Shown here: positions 42,634 to 51,243 of the stretch, piece by piece
Position numbering within the stretch: position 1 is the stretch's first letter
Layout: each line of letters opens with the position of its first letter
Assembly (NCBI GenBank): GCA_938015595.1
Contig: CALLPI010000015.1
Location: 1-64,000 of the forward strand
Origin: an uncultured Saprospiraceae bacterium
Lineage (GTDB): Bacteria > Bacteroidota > Bacteroidia > Chitinophagales > Saprospiraceae
Direction: 5' to 3'
DNA length: 64,000 bases
The notes under the pieces: model-generated
What the model saw: the letters and a program-made list of their open reading frames with translations, nothing else
Databases searched by the model: none
What the model was told of the DNA's origin: nothing
Position numbers and translations under genes: made by a program

Positions 42634-45426
42634 TTAAATGCGAAGGCTCAGATTAGCAAAGAAGTTTCGGCCAAAATTGTAGAAGTAGCGCGTGGGGAAG
42701 CGGTCGGGGTTGCGCGTCTCAAAGTCAAAACGCAACTGCTCGAATCCTCCGGTAATGAAGTTGGTGTTGTCTAGTAGGTTGTTGACGCCTACGTTCAGAT
42801 AGAGGAAGTACTTCTTGCGAATACGCCAACTTTTGCCTCCAAAGAAGTCCGTAGTAAAAGTAGCCGGCGCGCGCTGTTGGTCCACAATCTTGCGCAACAA
42901 AGGGTCGTTGGCCGTCAGGCCATAGACTGCGTTGGCGGTGCGGCGCAGCGGGTTGAAGTCAATCCAGATATTGTCGAAGTAGTTGAGGTTCAGGTTAACA
43001 AACCAAAACTTGCGCGAACTGTAGTTGATGCCGGCAGTGTAGGCGCTTTGCGGCATACCAGCCAGGCGGAAGTTTTCGGCATACACCGTTAAGTTGCGGT
43101 CTTCGCCTAGCTCAAAGTCGCGAGGATTGTCAATAAATACGCTGGCTACGGGGCGCGAGTTGAAGATGTATTGCCCCATGGCGGCCACTGCGCTGACGCG
43201 CAGGCTGGGCGAGAGTTTCACATCCAGCGCCAATTCTACACCAGTGTGGCGACGGTTTTGCCCGGTGAGCACGTAGTTGACAAAAGCGCCTTCGAGGTCG
43301 TCGTTGTAAAACCGTAAAATGCGTACCTGATTTTCAAACTGGGTGATGTAGCCTACCGCGCGGGCTTTGACGTTAGGCGCGCGCAGCAAGTATCCGCCTT
43401 CTGCCGAGAGGATAACCTCGTTGGTAAGTCCAGGTGTCAGTTGCGAACGAGTACGTGGCGATACATAAGCGTTGTCGAAGAAGGGCGCGCGCGTTTGGTA
43501 ATATCCATTGGCAAAAAAGTAGTTGCGCCCGTCGGCTTTGTAAGTAAAGCCCGCTTTGCTGCCTATGTTGGTGAAGCGCTGTTTAGGCGAGTTGCCAAAG
43601 GATTCGTCTGGAAACATCCCATTGCGCATGTGCCCTGTGCGCCAGAAGTGAGTAAACCCAATACTGCCAGCCACGAAGGCGTCAAACTTACGGTGGTTGT
43701 AAATACTCTGTGCCCATAGCTCGCCGCGGCTTATGTTGGCGTCGTAGTTGTAGCCGAATCGATCTCCCTGGTAAATAATTCTGCCTGGGTTGTTAAGGTC
43801 GTTTTGCGGCACGTTTGCGTCGCCGGGAAAGTCGCGCACTACAAAGCGGTTGACGTCAACAGAGTAGTCGCCACCCAGCAGATCATCCAGTACCTTGAAG
43901 TTTTGGATAGTCTGGCGCTGGTAGATGAGGCCGCCGTGCACTTGGTAGCGCAACTTGATCAAGGCTTGATAGTTGGTGCTGAAGCTGAGGTCGCGCAAGT
44001 CGGTGCGGCGTTCTTCAATGATATATTGTGACCAGCGCCCCTGGGCGGAGTTGCCGTGTAGGAGGTTGGCAAATTTATCAGCCAGTTGGCTATTGCGATT
44101 CACGTCGTAGAGGGCAGCCCAGTTGATCTGACTTCTATTGGGGTCAGAGCGCCAGTCTTCAGCCAGTTGGTTGCCTTCGGAAGTACTTTGCAAGTTGATG
44201 AAGCTGGGTAGATAGCGATAATAGTTGGGGCGGGGGTCTGGCGCGTCAAACCAGTCCAGGCCAGTATTGCCGTCGCGGCTAAACTGGTAAGAAACCGCTG
44301 TGGTGAGGATGGCGCCCTTGTGAATGTCCCAATCGTTGCGCAGAATGAATACTGGGCGCTCGGAGCGCACCTCGCTGGAGTTGCGTTTTTCGCCATTTTG
44401 GAAGCCCCAGAGTGGGTTGTAAAAGTTGGTGCCGGTGAGGTCATACAGCTCTCGCTGGCTGCTAGTGGAGCGCCCGCGGCGAATGGCGGCATCGAAAGCC
44501 GTAAAGTTGAGCAGACTCTTCTTGCCCAGGCGCTTGTCGGCAGAGAGAAAATACGCCCATCCGTCAAAAAAGGTACCGGGTACGTAGCCCTCTTGCGCCC
44601 AGCGGCGCGAGCCAGATAAGGTAAACGCCCAGCCTTTTTCAAGTACTCCCGACGACCAGGTAGCCATGACGCGGTTGCGGAATGCGCCGTTGCTAAGGGC
44701 ATACGACAGGCGCAGTTGCTTGCGCTGGTAAGTGGCGCGCGTATCAATAGCGTTGCCTCCGCCTACACCGCCAAAAGTATAGGGAATAGCGCCAATACCG
44801 GGGTCAATTTCGCGATTGCGCATTACATCGTTGAGGCCACCCCAGGCGTTCCAAGTTACGCGGCCATTATCTAGGTCATTAAAAGGCAGACCATTCAGAA
44901 AAACATTGATGTATTCGGAGTCGTAGCCGCGAATGCGAAAGCGCGCTGGCCCAAAGGTGAAAGCTGCTGCCGAAATGAATACATCGCGCGATGCCGTTAA
45001 TATGCCGGAGATATTTTGATTGTTACTTTCCACCTCCAGGTTTTCATCCGACAGAGAGATAGTAGGAATGAGGTCTTCTTTGAGTGCTAAGCCAGCTTCG
45101 CCACGGGGCACAAAACTGATTTGGCCCAGGTCAAGGGTTTCTGACTTGACAGATACGTCTAGCACATAGTCCACGTAGTTGCTTAGGCGTACTAGCAGGG
45201 CGTAGTCACCATAAGGTATATCCTCCATCACGAAGGTGCCTCTGAAATCGGTCAAGGCGCTTGCAGAAGTACCTGACAGGGCTACCAGTACACCAGGCAC
45301 AGGCAATTTGGTATTATCGTCAAGAACTGTGCCAGTAATACGGCCTTTTTGAGCAAAAGCTGGCGAAAGCAGCAAAGTAACGATAATGAAGATGAGGCCA
45401 AAGGCAAAGGAAGAGAATCGCAGCAT
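42634..45426 (-). CDS. TonB-dependent receptor
   Basis: A 930-residue outer-membrane receptor with signal peptide (MLRFSSFAFGLIFIIVTLLLSPAFA). ATG 45426 is chosen over 45519 because it begins this signal and follows a -7 element. A CarboxypepD_reg-like domain (KGRITGTVLDDNTKLPVPGVL, residues ~27-110) precedes the plug (LKEDLIPTISLSDENLE; RFRIRGYDSEYINVFLNGLPFND) and a long 22-strand-type barrel ending in YFYNFGRNFFANLSLRI. It lies upstream of the DUF5689 gene on the same transcript, and divergent from a secreted nuclease/phosphatase. Its ligand is unknown, but this context suggests nucleic-acid-derived substrates. Confidence 0.9.
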   Translation of the reverse strand: MLRFSSFAFGLIFIIVTLLLSPAFAQKGRITGTVLDDNTKLPVPGVLVALSGTSASALTDFRGTFVMEDIPYGDYALLVRLSNYVDYVLDVSVKSETLDLGQISFVPRGEAGLALKEDLIPTISLSDENLEVESNNQNISGILTASRDVFISAAAFTFGPARFRIRGYDSEYINVFLNGLPFNDLDNGRVTWNAWGGLNDVMRNREIDPGIGAIPYTFGGVGGGNAIDTRATYQRKQLRLSYALSNGAFRNRVMATWSSGVLEKGWAFTLSGSRRWAQEGYVPGTFFDGWAYFLSADKRLGKKSLLNFTAFDAAIRRGRSTSSQRELYDLTGTNFYNPLWGFQNGEKRNSSEVRSERPVFILRNDWDIHKGAILTTAVSYQFSRDGNTGLDWFDAPDPRPNYYRYLPSFINLQSTSEGNQLAEDWRSDPNRSQINWAALYDVNRNSQLADKFANLLHGNSAQGRWSQYIIEERRTDLRDLSFSTNYQALIKLRYQVHGGLIYQRQTIQNFKVLDDLLGGDYSVDVNRFVVRDFPGDANVPQNDLNNPGRIIYQGDRFGYNYDANISRGELWAQSIYNHRKFDAFVAGSIGFTHFWRTGHMRNGMFPDESFGNSPKQRFTNIGSKAGFTYKADGRNYFFANGYYQTRAPFFDNAYVSPRTRSQLTPGLTNEVILSAEGGYLLRAPNVKARAVGYITQFENQVRILRFYNDDLEGAFVNYVLTGQNRRHTGVELALDVKLSPSLRVSAVAAMGQYIFNSRPVASVFIDNPRDFELGEDRNLTVYAENFRLAGMPQSAYTAGINYSSRKFWFVNLNLNYFDNIWIDFNPLRRTANAVYGLTANDPLLRKIVDQQRAPATFTTDFFGGKSWRIRKKYFLYLNVGVNNLLDNTNFITGGFEQLRFDFETRNPDRFPTRYFYNFGRNFFANLSLRI

Positions 45427-45468
45427 ATCAATAAAATGCTTAGGTAATGGCCATTTTTTTGGGCTTGG

Positions 45469-45476
45469 CAAAGGTA
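45469..45476 (-). promoter_or_regulatory. -7 promoter element for the TonB receptor
   Basis: TACCTTTG on the minus strand (45476-45469) lies 42 bp before the receptor ATG. No TTTG is present at the standard spacing. Confidence 0.4.
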
Positions 45477-45579
45477 CGTCTTTTCTGCAAGCGTGACACA
45501 CGAAGAGAAAAATTAACAATTTGGTAAATTACTTTTTGGTCAGGGCTGCGTTTATTGTGCGGTCTAACAATTCGCAAAC

Positions 45580-46623
45580 ATGAAAAATCCGCTGCTTGTC
45601 TGCATCCTGCTGACACTGCCCCTGTTGGTGTCAGCGCAACCTAAGCAATACAAAATTGCCGCCGTCGGCTTTTACAATCTCGAAAACCTCTTTGATACCA
45701 TCAATAACCCCTTGACCAATGACGAAGATTTTACCCCTGCTGGCGTTTATCGCTACAATACTGCCGTTTACATAGAGAAACAGGCTAATATGGCTAAAGT
45801 GATAGTGGATATGGGTACAGAACTTACGCCTGATGGCATAGCCATACTGGGTGTGGCCGAAGTAGAAAATCGCAAAGTGTTGGAAGATCTTGTGCAGCAA
45901 GAAGCCATTAAGCATCGCAACTATCAGATCGTACACTTTGACTCGCCCGACCCGCGCGGCATTGATGTAGCACTTCTTTATCAGCCCAAATATTATACAG
46001 TGCTCTCGGCGCGTCCGCTGCCCATGAATATCTATAAAACAGAAAGCGGTGAGAGCCGGGGCACACGCGATATTTTACTAGTGAGCGGCTTGCTGGATGG
46101 CGACCCCGTACACGTGCTGGTCAACCACTGGCCTTCGCGGCGAGGCGGTGAGGCAGCTACTCGCCCGCTGCGCAATGCTGCTGCGCTCATCTGCAAAAAC
46201 GTTGCTGACTCCATCACTGCTGCCGACCCACGCGCTAAGATCATCATCATGGGCGACCTCAATGACGACCCTGTAAGCCCCAGTGTACGCCAGGTGCTCA
46301 ACGCTAAAGCTGATAAAAACGCCGTCCCCGAGCGCGGCTTCTTCAACCCCTTTTACGAATTTTACAAAAAGGGTATTGGCACACTGGCTTACCAAGACTC
46401 TTGGAACCTCTTTGATCAGATTATCCTCTCCCAAAGTCTGGTCAATTCTGCCATCGGCGGCTATCAGTTTTACCAAGCGCGGGTGTTCAATGCGCCGTAC
46501 CTTATACAATCTACCGGTCACTTTAAGGGCTATCCGCACCGCACCTATTCTGGCAATACCTACATCGGTGGCTACAGCGACCATTTTCCCACTTTTGTGT
46601 ATCTGATTAAGGCGCTTGATTGA
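45580..46623 (+). CDS. Secreted endonuclease/exonuclease/phosphatase family protein
   Basis: A 347-residue exported EEP-fold enzyme (signal MKNPLLVCILLTLPLLVSAQ). Catalytic motifs are AILGVAEVENR (Glu), VNHWPSRRGG, IIIMGDLNDDP (Asp/Asn), and the terminal GGYSDHFPTFVYL (Asp-His). Such enzymes hydrolyse phosphodiester bonds in nucleic acids, or phosphomonoesters and sphingolipids. The VNHWPSR and NLENLFDT motifs recur in secreted Bacteroidota members adjacent to DUF5689/TonB genes. It is divergent from the receptor across 153 bp. Confidence 0.9.
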   Translation: MKNPLLVCILLTLPLLVSAQPKQYKIAAVGFYNLENLFDTINNPLTNDEDFTPAGVYRYNTAVYIEKQANMAKVIVDMGTELTPDGIAILGVAEVENRKVLEDLVQQEAIKHRNYQIVHFDSPDPRGIDVALLYQPKYYTVLSARPLPMNIYKTESGESRGTRDILLVSGLLDGDPVHVLVNHWPSRRGGEAATRPLRNAAALICKNVADSITAADPRAKIIIMGDLNDDPVSPSVRQVLNAKADKNAVPERGFFNPFYEFYKKGIGTLAYQDSWNLFDQIILSQSLVNSAIGGYQFYQARVFNAPYLIQSTGHFKGYPHRTYSGNTYIGGYSDHFPTFVYLIKALD

Positions 46624-46682
46624 ACCGTATTATCGCTCCATACGACGGCGGATAGTGGTTGGAGCTTCTTATATCTAGCAAT

Positions 46683-46728
46683 GCCAAGTCTTGTGCATGA
46701 TTTACAGATTTTGTGCACAAAACTTGGC
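46683..46728. repeat. Dispersed palindromic repeat, copy 2
   Basis: Arms GCCAAGTCTTGTGCA (46683-46697) and TGCACAAAACTTGGC (46714-46728) pair with one mismatch across a 16-bp spacer. It is nearly identical to the element at 13827-13872, including the spacer (TGATTTaCAGATtTTG). It begins 60 bp after the nuclease stop, so it could end that transcript, but no T-run follows. Confidence 0.85.
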
Positions 46729-47177
46729 GAGACAGAGTATATATCGTTGGGGCATTGTCGTTGCGCCCAGTGTCGGCTACCATTGGGGTATATAAGGCCG
46801 GGACGAGGAGTTTTTCCAGGGCATGCTCATAGCTCTTTTGGCGGTAAGGATTGCGCGGATGATGGTCGTCCATAAGTGTGACAAATGCCGTTTGCCGGAT
46901 GGCAAAAGTAAGGGCAAATACCCCTTGAAACTTCCCTTGCAAAAAGGATGCAGATTAATTTTGCCTTAATTCTTGGCTCGTTTCTTGGTGGATGAGAAGA
47001 AAGCGGAAAACTTTTCATGCAATCTTGCCATCACGAGAAACTCAAAAATTCACAATCGTATGCTTTAAAGCATTTTTTTTTAAACTAATTTAGTTGTTTT
47101 TTACAAAATTTATTTTTTCACAATAACTCTATTTTGTATTTGAAATCGCCTTATGGTTCACTGCATATTTGTATTGT
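46729..47177. other. AT-rich intergenic region
   Basis: No supportable CDS. The right part (about 47040-47160) is strikingly AT-rich, with a 14-bp palindrome ATGCTTTAAAGCAT (47060-47073) followed by eight T, a weak terminator-like element. TTTG at 47139-47142 and CATATTTG at 47164-47171, 21 bp apart, form a one-mismatch promoter for the RNA candidate to the right. Confidence 0.4.
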
Positions 47178-47396
47178 GAAGGGGGGTGAGCAGCGCAAGG
47201 GATAATCTGGATGCCAAAGGGCGTCCAACTAAGGCAAGGATATGTTCATGGGATTATAAAATTACACGCCGTGCAGTCCCGAATCGCATGGTTCGGGACG
47301 CATGGGCGGCTTATCCGCTCCTTGCCCGCAGGCTGAATATGTTCATGGGATTATAATATCGTACGGTCGCACCCTGGTGGTGCGACCCTTTTCCCC
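47178..47396 (+). ncRNA. Candidate structured small RNA
   Basis: Downstream of a promoter-like TTTG-N21-CATATTTG, the segment contains a hairpin with a perfect 8-bp stem (47276-47283/47292-47299), extendable through TGC/GCA and GCCG/CGGC with bulges. A second 9-bp perfect stem GGTCGCACC/GGTGCGACC (47365-47373/47379-47387) is followed by CTTTTCCCC, resembling an intrinsic terminator. Two copies of ATATGTTCATGGGATTATAA start at 47240 and 47337. No coding frame with a start and family motif spans it. I could not match it to tmRNA, RNase P, SRP or 6S RNA. Confidence 0.3.
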
Positions 47397-47458
47397 TGAT
47401 GGTTCTGCCTGCTATACGGTCAAGCGTTCATTCCATAAGAAATATTTTACATCAAAGG

Positions 47459-47500
47459 GGGTATGGCATTTTAATCCCGATGCTATACCCTCTTCTTTTA
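47459..47500. terminator. Hairpin near the end of the LytTR gene
   Basis: GGGTATGGCAT (47459-47469) and ATGCTATACCC (47480-47490) form an 11-bp stem with one mismatch and a 10-nt loop, followed on the plus strand by TCTTCTTTTA. On the minus strand, transcripts of the response regulator (ending at 47498) would pass through the same stem. It may act bidirectionally. Confidence 0.5.
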
Positions 47501-48232
47501 TATGCGATTTTGGTTGATCATCTCCAGTAGTTCGTCGCGGTAGTTCTTGCCAATGGGCAGGTGTTTGGGTTGGCCTTTTTCCGTGACTTCAATCATATTG
47601 CCCACGATGGCGTTAACCTTGTGCAGGTTTACAATGTAGGAGCGGTGTATGCGCTTGAACTTGTGGACGGGTAGCTTATCCTCCAGCGATTTCATGGTCT
47701 GCAGGGTGATCACGCGGCTGTTGTCTAGTTTGATGATGACGTAGTCCTTCAGCCCTTCGATATAAACCACATCGTCGAAGTTGACTTTAACTAACTTTTT
47801 ATCGGCTTTTACAAAAATGAAGTCAATGTGTGGCTCTATCGCTGAGACTTCGATCAGGGGCGATCGGGTTTTGTGGGCCAGTTTTTCGCTGGCTTTATTT
47901 ACGGCTTTCATGAAACGTTCCAGCGATATAGGCTTGAGCAGATAGTCCAGGGCATTGAGTTCAAAGCCTTCCACAGCAAAACTGGGGTAGGCGGTGGTGA
48001 AGACGACCAGCGGCGGGTCACTCAGGGTTTTCAGAAACTCCATACCTGTGAGTTGAGGCATTTGAATGTCGAGAAACATCAAGTCCACCTGGTGGTTTTG
48101 CAGCGCTTCGTTGGCTTCAAAGGCGTTGCTGCACTTTTGCACTAGGTTCAGGCTGGGTACGCGCTGGATGTAGGTTTCCAAAACATCCTGAGCCAGCGGT
48201 TCGTCGTCTACGATGATTACATTGATGATCAT
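47498..48232 (-). CDS. LytTR-family response regulator
   Basis: A 244-residue two-component regulator. The receiver domain (1-120) has D9/D10, phospho-acceptor D55 (LMFLDIQMPQ), a conserved T/A region VVFTTAYP and lysine in LLKPIS. The C-terminal LytTR DNA-binding domain (~140-235) has FVKADKKLVKVNFDDVVYIEGLKDYVII and FKRIHRSYIVNLHKVNAI. It is transcribed with the sensor kinase 30 bp upstream. LytTR regulators in Bacteroidota often control envelope or extracellular functions. Its targets cannot be assigned here. Confidence 0.94.
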   Translation of the reverse strand: MIINVIIVDDEPLAQDVLETYIQRVPSLNLVQKCSNAFEANEALQNHQVDLMFLDIQMPQLTGMEFLKTLSDPPLVVFTTAYPSFAVEGFELNALDYLLKPISLERFMKAVNKASEKLAHKTRSPLIEVSAIEPHIDFIFVKADKKLVKVNFDDVVYIEGLKDYVIIKLDNSRVITLQTMKSLEDKLPVHKFKRIHRSYIVNLHKVNAIVGNMIEVTEKGQPKHLPIGKNYRDELLEMINQNRI

Positions 48233-48262
48233 TGTTTATTGTATTATTTTAGGATGAGCAAA

Positions 48263-49330
48263 CTAGCTTAAGTCTATCTTGAGCAGCACACTGTAGGTGT
48301 GTGGTTGGTCTTTGATGATTAATTCATGTTTGTGGGAATAGAGCAACTGCAAGCGCCGGCGTACATTCACTAGCCCAATACCGCCGCTTTTGGAGCGAGT
48401 TTGTATGGGGCGAGTTTCCGGCTTGGAGTTTTCAATGTAGAAAGAGATGCGTGAGCCATCTATTTGCAACCTAATATAGACGTAGCTCTTTTCAATAGAG
48501 TTGATTAGCCCATGTTTGAAGCTATTTTCCAGAAAAGGGATAAATATTAGCGGAGCTATTTGCTGGTCACTCACTGTGCCTTCCACCTCAAATCGGATAT
48601 CGGCATGGCGGCTCTGGCGCAGGCGCTCCAGATTCAGGTAGTTGTGTATGTAGGCTATTTCTTTGCTCAAGGGCACTTGTTTTTCGTTGCAGTCGTAGAG
48701 CATGTAGCGCATCATTTCCGAGAGTTTAATGACGATCTCCGGGGCGTCGTCTGATTTTTTGAGCGTGAGCGCGTACAGGTTGTTTAGCGTATTGAACAGG
48801 AAGTGTGGGTTGATCTGTGTTTTGAGAAAGCGCAATTCCGACTGCATGGTGCGGTTTTCCAGTTCTTGTTGCTCTCGAAGTTGCCGCGCCCAATCGGCTA
48901 CTATCTTTACAATAGAAGAAGCGCCAGCTACAAAAAAATGAATGAGGAAATACCAGTTTAGGTTCCGGATCAGCTCGCTGCGCGTAGCAGGATGGGCGGT
49001 AAATTTGAGGTAAAACACCACCGCCTTGATGGGCGTAACCACCAACGATGCCAGAATAAGTAAAATAGAGTAAGTCAGAAACTTATTGCGGGTCAGGTAG
49101 TTTGGTATCAGGTACTTGAAGTTGAAGTAAACCAGTAGCCCGTAAAACGTTACATTAATCAACTCATTCGACAAGGCAAACCAAAAACCCAGTTGGGCGC
49201 TCTCCAGCAGCGTGAGAATCAGCGCTACCAGTAGCCAAAACAGGATGTGCCTGCTCGCGGTGCGATTGAGCAGCAGGCTCCCTTTCATTCGGTACTTTGC
49301 CCATATTGACTTCATTGCCCAAAAATGCAT
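48263..49330 (-). CDS. LytS/YehU-type sensor histidine kinase
   Basis: A 355-residue membrane kinase. The N-terminal ~150 residues have four hydrophobic segments ([59 protein letters not shown]). The His_kinase domain begins at [25 protein letters not shown] with H176 as the phosphorylation site, followed by the ATPase module ([28 protein letters not shown]). It pairs with the LytTR regulator. No extracytoplasmic sensor domain is evident, so the signal may be perceived within the membrane. Starts at 49330 and 49315 are both possible. Confidence 0.92.
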   Translation of the reverse strand: MHFWAMKSIWAKYRMKGSLLLNRTASRHILFWLLVALILTLLESAQLGFWFALSNELINVTFYGLLVYFNFKYLIPNYLTRNKFLTYSILLILASLVVTPIKAVVFYLKFTAHPATRSELIRNLNWYFLIHFFVAGASSIVKIVADWARQLREQQELENRTMQSELRFLKTQINPHFLFNTLNNLYALTLKKSDDAPEIVIKLSEMMRYMLYDCNEKQVPLSKEIAYIHNYLNLERLRQSRHADIRFEVEGTVSDQQIAPLIFIPFLENSFKHGLINSIEKSYVYIRLQIDGSRISFYIENSKPETRPIQTRSKSGGIGLVNVRRRLQLLYSHKHELIIKDQPHTYSVLLKIDLS

Positions 49331-49490
49331 GCTGCACGTCCGGCAAGCAATTATTTTAGACCAAAACCTTGATGCTGCGAGATTAACGTGCGTCCAGGTA
49401 CATGGATTGGATAATTATCCCGCCCAATCTGGCGCAAGAACAAGTTGTTTTTGCCAAATTCGCCCTCTAAATGCATCACTGCCAATTACT

Positions 49491-50090
49491 ATGGATGACG
49501 TGGACAACCAACTGCCCGACAGCAAAAGTATCAAAAAGCTCATGCAGGGCTATGCACAGATACTGAAAAGCATCCCCGCTGAGGATCCTCAGCGCGAAGG
49601 CTTGCTCAAAACACCAGCGCGAGCTGCTAGCGCTATGCAATACTTCACCAAGGGCTACCAGGAAGACGGCGAAGCCATTCTGCGCTCGGCCATGTTCAGA
49701 GAAGACTACAGCGAAATGGTCATTGTCAAAGACATTGAACTTTATTCCTTGTGCGAGCATCACTTGCTGCCATTCTTTGGCAAGGCGCACGTCGCTTATA
49801 TTCCTGACGGCTACATCGTGGGGCTGAGTAAGTTGCCCCGCATTGTAGAGGTATATGCCCGTCGGTTGCAGGTGCAAGAGCGCCTCACCGACCAGATTTT
49901 GCATTGTATTCAGCGTACCCTCAACCCACAAGGCGTGGCTATTGTCATAGAGGCGCAGCACATGTGCATGATGATGCGCGGCGTGCAAAAGCAAAATTCC
50001 CTGACTACTACCTCGGCTTTTACCGGAGCTTTTCAGCGCGTAGAAACTCGCATGGAGTTCTTGCGCCTGATTGGCGTGAGGTTACATTGA
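49491..50090 (+). CDS. folE: GTP cyclohydrolase I
   Basis: A 199-residue enzyme converting GTP to 7,8-dihydroneopterin triphosphate, the entry to folate, queuosine and biopterin synthesis. The active-site motif [20 protein letters not shown] holds zinc ligands C88 and H91, with C159 in [12 protein letters not shown] as the third. The closing [10 protein letters not shown] is also typical. ATG 49491 is chosen because family homology starts there; earlier in-frame residues overlap the divergent kinase. It supplies the substrate for the QueD/PTPS protein at 23359. Confidence 0.95.
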   Translation: MDDVDNQLPDSKSIKKLMQGYAQILKSIPAEDPQREGLLKTPARAASAMQYFTKGYQEDGEAILRSAMFREDYSEMVIVKDIELYSLCEHHLLPFFGKAHVAYIPDGYIVGLSKLPRIVEVYARRLQVQERLTDQILHCIQRTLNPQGVAIVIEAQHMCMMMRGVQKQNSLTTTSAFTGAFQRVETRMEFLRLIGVRLH

Positions 50091-50198
50091 TACGCTTGGG
50101 GTAGGTGGCAGCACACAGCTTGCAACGCGCCCCTGTGTCAACCAATGTTTGCACTTTCCTGCGTCAATATAGATGCAACACTGCCTTAGGCATAGCCA

Positions 50199-50229
50199 TT
50201 GTTATTTCCAATGCGTCGCCATATCTTTG
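50199..50229 (+). promoter_or_regulatory. Promoter of the LysM protein gene
   Basis: TTG (50199-50201), a 20-bp spacer and TATCTTTG (50222-50229) fit the Bacteroidota consensus. The chosen ATG at 50262 lies 33 bp downstream, which also argues against starts at 50199 or 50211. Confidence 0.5.
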
Positions 50230-50261
50230 CCTGGCGCATAAGATTGGAAACAGGCAACACT

Positions 50262-51134
50262 ATGAGAAATTATCACCTCCCTGTTATAGCAGCCCTGTGG
50301 GCAGTGATACATCCGGGCTTTCAGGTCACCTTGACTGCCCAAGCTACTACAATGGCTTACCTGACTACCCAGGATACTGTGTTCCTTAGTATCAATCGCG
50401 AAGGCGAAAAATTCGTAGAGCATCAAATGATGCCCAGGCAAACACTCTACTCCCTGGCCAGGTTCTACGGCCTCTCTGTAGAGGAGCTGTACTTTTACAA
50501 CCCAGGATTGAAAGAACAAGCCGTCGCTGTAGGCCAGGTAGTGCTAGTGCCCGTACCCAACATGGCTATCAAGCGCTACAAAGACCAAGGCTTTGTAGCC
50601 CAAGAGCACGCTCCTGTATATTACCGCGTGCGCAAGGGCGACACCATGTTTCGCATTTCCAAAGTATTCTTTCGTATGCCGGCCGATACCATCAAGCAGC
50701 GCAATGGGCTGTTTTCTGACAGCCTAAAGGAAGGCCAGGTATTGTTTATAGGTTGGATGCACATTGGCGGCATACCTGATGCCTGGCGCCAGGGGGCAGG
50801 TTCTGAATTGGATAGAGGCAATACCGCACTCGCTCAAATTTTCAAAAGAGAAGCGCAAGGCAAAAAAGAAGTCAACCAACAAGGTAAGGCCTTTTGGCAG
50901 AAAAATAGCTACGAAGACTCCAATCTCTATGCCCTCCACCGCGATGCCCACATCAATTCTGTGATTCAGGTCATCAATCCGATGAACCAAGCGTCGGTCT
51001 TTGTCAAGGTCATTGGTCGAATTCCCGATACCGTGTATGAGCGGGAGGTCGTCGTAGTACTGTCTCCTATGGCTGCCAAGCAACTTGGCGCACAGGATAC
51101 CCGCTTCTTCGCCCGCGTCAAGTATTATCACTAA
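50262..51134 (+). CDS. LysM-domain secreted protein
   Basis: A 290-residue exported protein with a signal peptide (MRNYHLPVIAALWAVIH...LTAQA). Two LysM peptidoglycan-binding repeats are visible: HQMMPRQTLYSLARFYGLSVEELYFYNPGL (~50-80) and YYRVRKGDTMFRISKVFFRMPADTIKQRNGL (~118-150). The C-terminus (ALHRDAHINSVIQVINPMNQASVFVKVIGRIPDTVYEREVVVVLSPMAAKQLGAQD) has the compact beta pattern of an RlpA-like double-psi barrel, though the catalytic Asp is not certain. A cell-wall role is likely; enzymatic activity is unproven. Confidence 0.82.
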   Translation: MRNYHLPVIAALWAVIHPGFQVTLTAQATTMAYLTTQDTVFLSINREGEKFVEHQMMPRQTLYSLARFYGLSVEELYFYNPGLKEQAVAVGQVVLVPVPNMAIKRYKDQGFVAQEHAPVYYRVRKGDTMFRISKVFFRMPADTIKQRNGLFSDSLKEGQVLFIGWMHIGGIPDAWRQGAGSELDRGNTALAQIFKREAQGKKEVNQQGKAFWQKNSYEDSNLYALHRDAHINSVIQVINPMNQASVFVKVIGRIPDTVYEREVVVVLSPMAAKQLGAQDTRFFARVKYYH

Positions 51135-51149
51135 CTGTCAAACTTGTTG

Positions 51150-51157
51150 TACCTTTG
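51150..51157 (+). promoter_or_regulatory. -7 promoter element TACCTTTG
   Basis: A perfect TAnnTTTG lies just after the LysM gene stop and 86 bp before the cystathionine beta-synthase ATG. The -33 position lacks TTTG. Confidence 0.35.
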
Positions 51158-51243
51158 TTGTGCTATTTCATTTGTATGTACGCGTTCGCCCGGGCTGCGC
51201 CTTTGGCTTGTCGTGCGTCAACACCACCTGCTAAAAGATACCC

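Noticed and set aside
46607..46942. Minus-strand frame across palindrome copy 2
   Set aside because: It reads through the palindrome and the 3' end of the nuclease gene and has no recognisable domain.
47270..47315. Group II intron domain V
   Set aside because: The hairpin has an 8-nt loop and lacks the AGC triad and GNRA tetraloop layout; no intron reverse transcriptase is present.
47178..47396. tmRNA, RNase P RNA or SRP RNA
   Set aside because: None of the conserved sequence blocks of these RNAs (tag frame and tRNA-like ends, P4 core, SRP GGAA/AGCA loop) could be found.
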